From IMG/VR virus record IMGVR_UViG_3300046007_004511, positions 1-26,502 of that record: a stretch of 26,502 bases of DNA; one strand, 5' to 3'. Shown here one piece after another: positions 25,816-26,502 of this stretch. The notes beneath the pieces are model-generated. The model made no database searches, had not been told where the DNA came from, and saw only the letters and a list, made by a program, of their open reading frames with translations. Within the stretch, counting starts at the first letter, position 1. Each line of letters opens with the position of its first letter. A program made the position numbers and the translations under genes. The DNA is from a virus.

Positions 25816-26502
25816 AGATGTTGGCGCGATTGGCGTTAATTCCGATCTTTCAGCGCACGAATTACCGCCAAACGCTTGGACTGATGCTAGTAATGTGCGC
25901 TTTATTGATGGTTCAGCGCATCAATTCCTAGGTCATTCAGAAGTCTATAATTCACCAGCGCAGATACCGCAGCATGTTTTGCCGTGTTCAATCTCCAATC
26001 AACGCTATTGGATATACACGACAGCGGCTAAGACATACGCCACAACAGTGTCAGGTGGGGCGGTATCGACCACAGACATTACGCATGTAACGCCTAGAAC
26101 TGGTGTAGTCAATCAATGGACTTCAACGCTTTTATCAGGCATTCCGATCCTAAACAGTGGCGACACGACAAACATTCCGATGTATTGGGATTTGAATTTA
26201 GCGAACAAGTTTGTTGATTTGCCGAATTGGTTGCCGAACTGCTTTGCTAAGTCGCTGCGCACGTACAAGAATTTTCTGATTGCGCTCAACATCACAAGAC
26301 CGCCAAAGATTGCGATTGCCACGATCACGAGAGTAGGCACGACAGCGACACTAACAACGTCAGCCGCACATGGTCTAAGCTCCGGTAATACGGTGTACAT
26401 CACGCAGGCTTCACCGTCTCAATACAACGGCACATTCACGATTACAGTCACGGGCGCAACGACTTTCACGTACACCATGGCAAGCGATCCGGGCGCAAGT
26501 GC
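25796..26502 (+). CDS. Tail nozzle/stabilisation-like structural protein, C-terminally cut by the window edge
   Basis: 235 complete codons and two further bases, with no stop before the edge. It overlaps the papain-like gene by 20 bases. The start GAIGVNSDLSAHELPPNAWTDASNVRFIDGSAHQF (about 9-43) is typical of a large podovirus structural protein at the tail, with G-x-N-x-D-L-x-x-x-x-L-P-P-x-x-W. The last 55 residues read as a beta module, GLSSGNTVYITQASPSQYNGTFTI then TTFTYTMASDPGA, the kind that annotation pipelines call E1-FCCH-like in phage tails. Full size unknown. Confidence 0.78.
   Translation, partial: MPIVQIKDVGAIGVNSDLSAHELPPNAWTDASNVRFIDGSAHQFLGHSEVYNSPAQIPQHVLPCSISNQRYWIYTTAAKTYATTVSGGAVSTTDITHVTPRTGVVNQWTSTLLSGIPILNSGDTTNIPMYWDLNLANKFVDLPNWLPNCFAKSLRTYKNFLIALNITRPPKIAIATITRVGTTATLTTSAAHGLSSGNTVYITQASPSQYNGTFTITVTGATTFTYTMASDPGAS

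Noticed and set aside
26113-26403. 96-residue minus-strand frame
   Set aside because: It lies opposite the partial tail gene, whose product is coherent; this is its shadow.

Overview
The window reads as one temperate, lambda-organised tailed phage (or prophage) of a Gram-negative bacterium, most likely a pseudomonadote. The evidence for a Gram-negative host is an outer-membrane-type lipoprotein beside the repressor and a set of lambdoid genes (lambda-type Int and Xis, Erf, NinB, a Ref-like nuclease, RusA, a lambda P-like loader). I cannot name the host species. Genes are packed with ATGA or TGATG overlaps, and many small ones (36 to 57 residues) are real. No tRNA, rRNA, CRISPR array or insertion sequence was seen. 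No lysis genes lie inside the window; they presumably follow the right edge, where a tail gene runs off the end.

Layout. (1) 1-165: probable attachment-site flank with three TCGTACAAA repeats. (2) 166-6164, minus strand: the leftward early operon, running from a membrane peptide and a zinc-binding protein through small proteins, an Erf-type annealing protein and an SSB-like protein to about ten small genes, Xis and Int. (3) 6165-7151: almost 1 kb without a convincing gene. It holds a leftward promoter (PL), three operators, a long structured PL leader on the minus strand and, divergently, a candidate structured RNA of about 340 nt on the plus strand. (4) 7152-8145, minus: CI-type repressor followed by a small lipoprotein in the same transcript. 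(5) 8150-8250: right operators and PR. (6) 8251-13622, plus: Cro, small proteins, NinB, Ref-like nuclease, RusA, an HTH protein, replication proteins, further hypotheticals and a probable Q-like late regulator. (7) 13623-14371: a three-gene micro-operon with its own promoter and inverted repeat, then a probable late promoter nested in a pair of terminators. (8) 14372-26502, plus: small and large terminase, P22-type portal, two beta-rich unknown virion proteins, two small proteins, scaffold, SU10-type major capsid protein, a small protein, head-tail adaptor, tail fibre, tail-fibre-associated protein, permuted NlpC/P60-like protein and a partial tail protein. The absence of long tape-measure or sheath genes and the P22/SU10-like head set suggest a podovirus.

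How it works together. CI and Cro compete for operators of the form YTTAA-N6-TTAAR at PR and PL. When CI is inactivated (it has the Ser/Lys self-cleavage pair and a Cys-Gly cleavage site), PL drives recombination and excision and PR drives Cro, replication and the late regulator. The late regulator then probably lets polymerase pass the terminators ahead of the packaging and virion genes. In the lysogen, cI and the lipoprotein are expressed together, which makes the lipoprotein a candidate superinfection-exclusion factor. The most unusual part is the 1 kb RNA-like region between PL and cI, where one operator overlaps the -35 element of the plus-strand RNA promoter.
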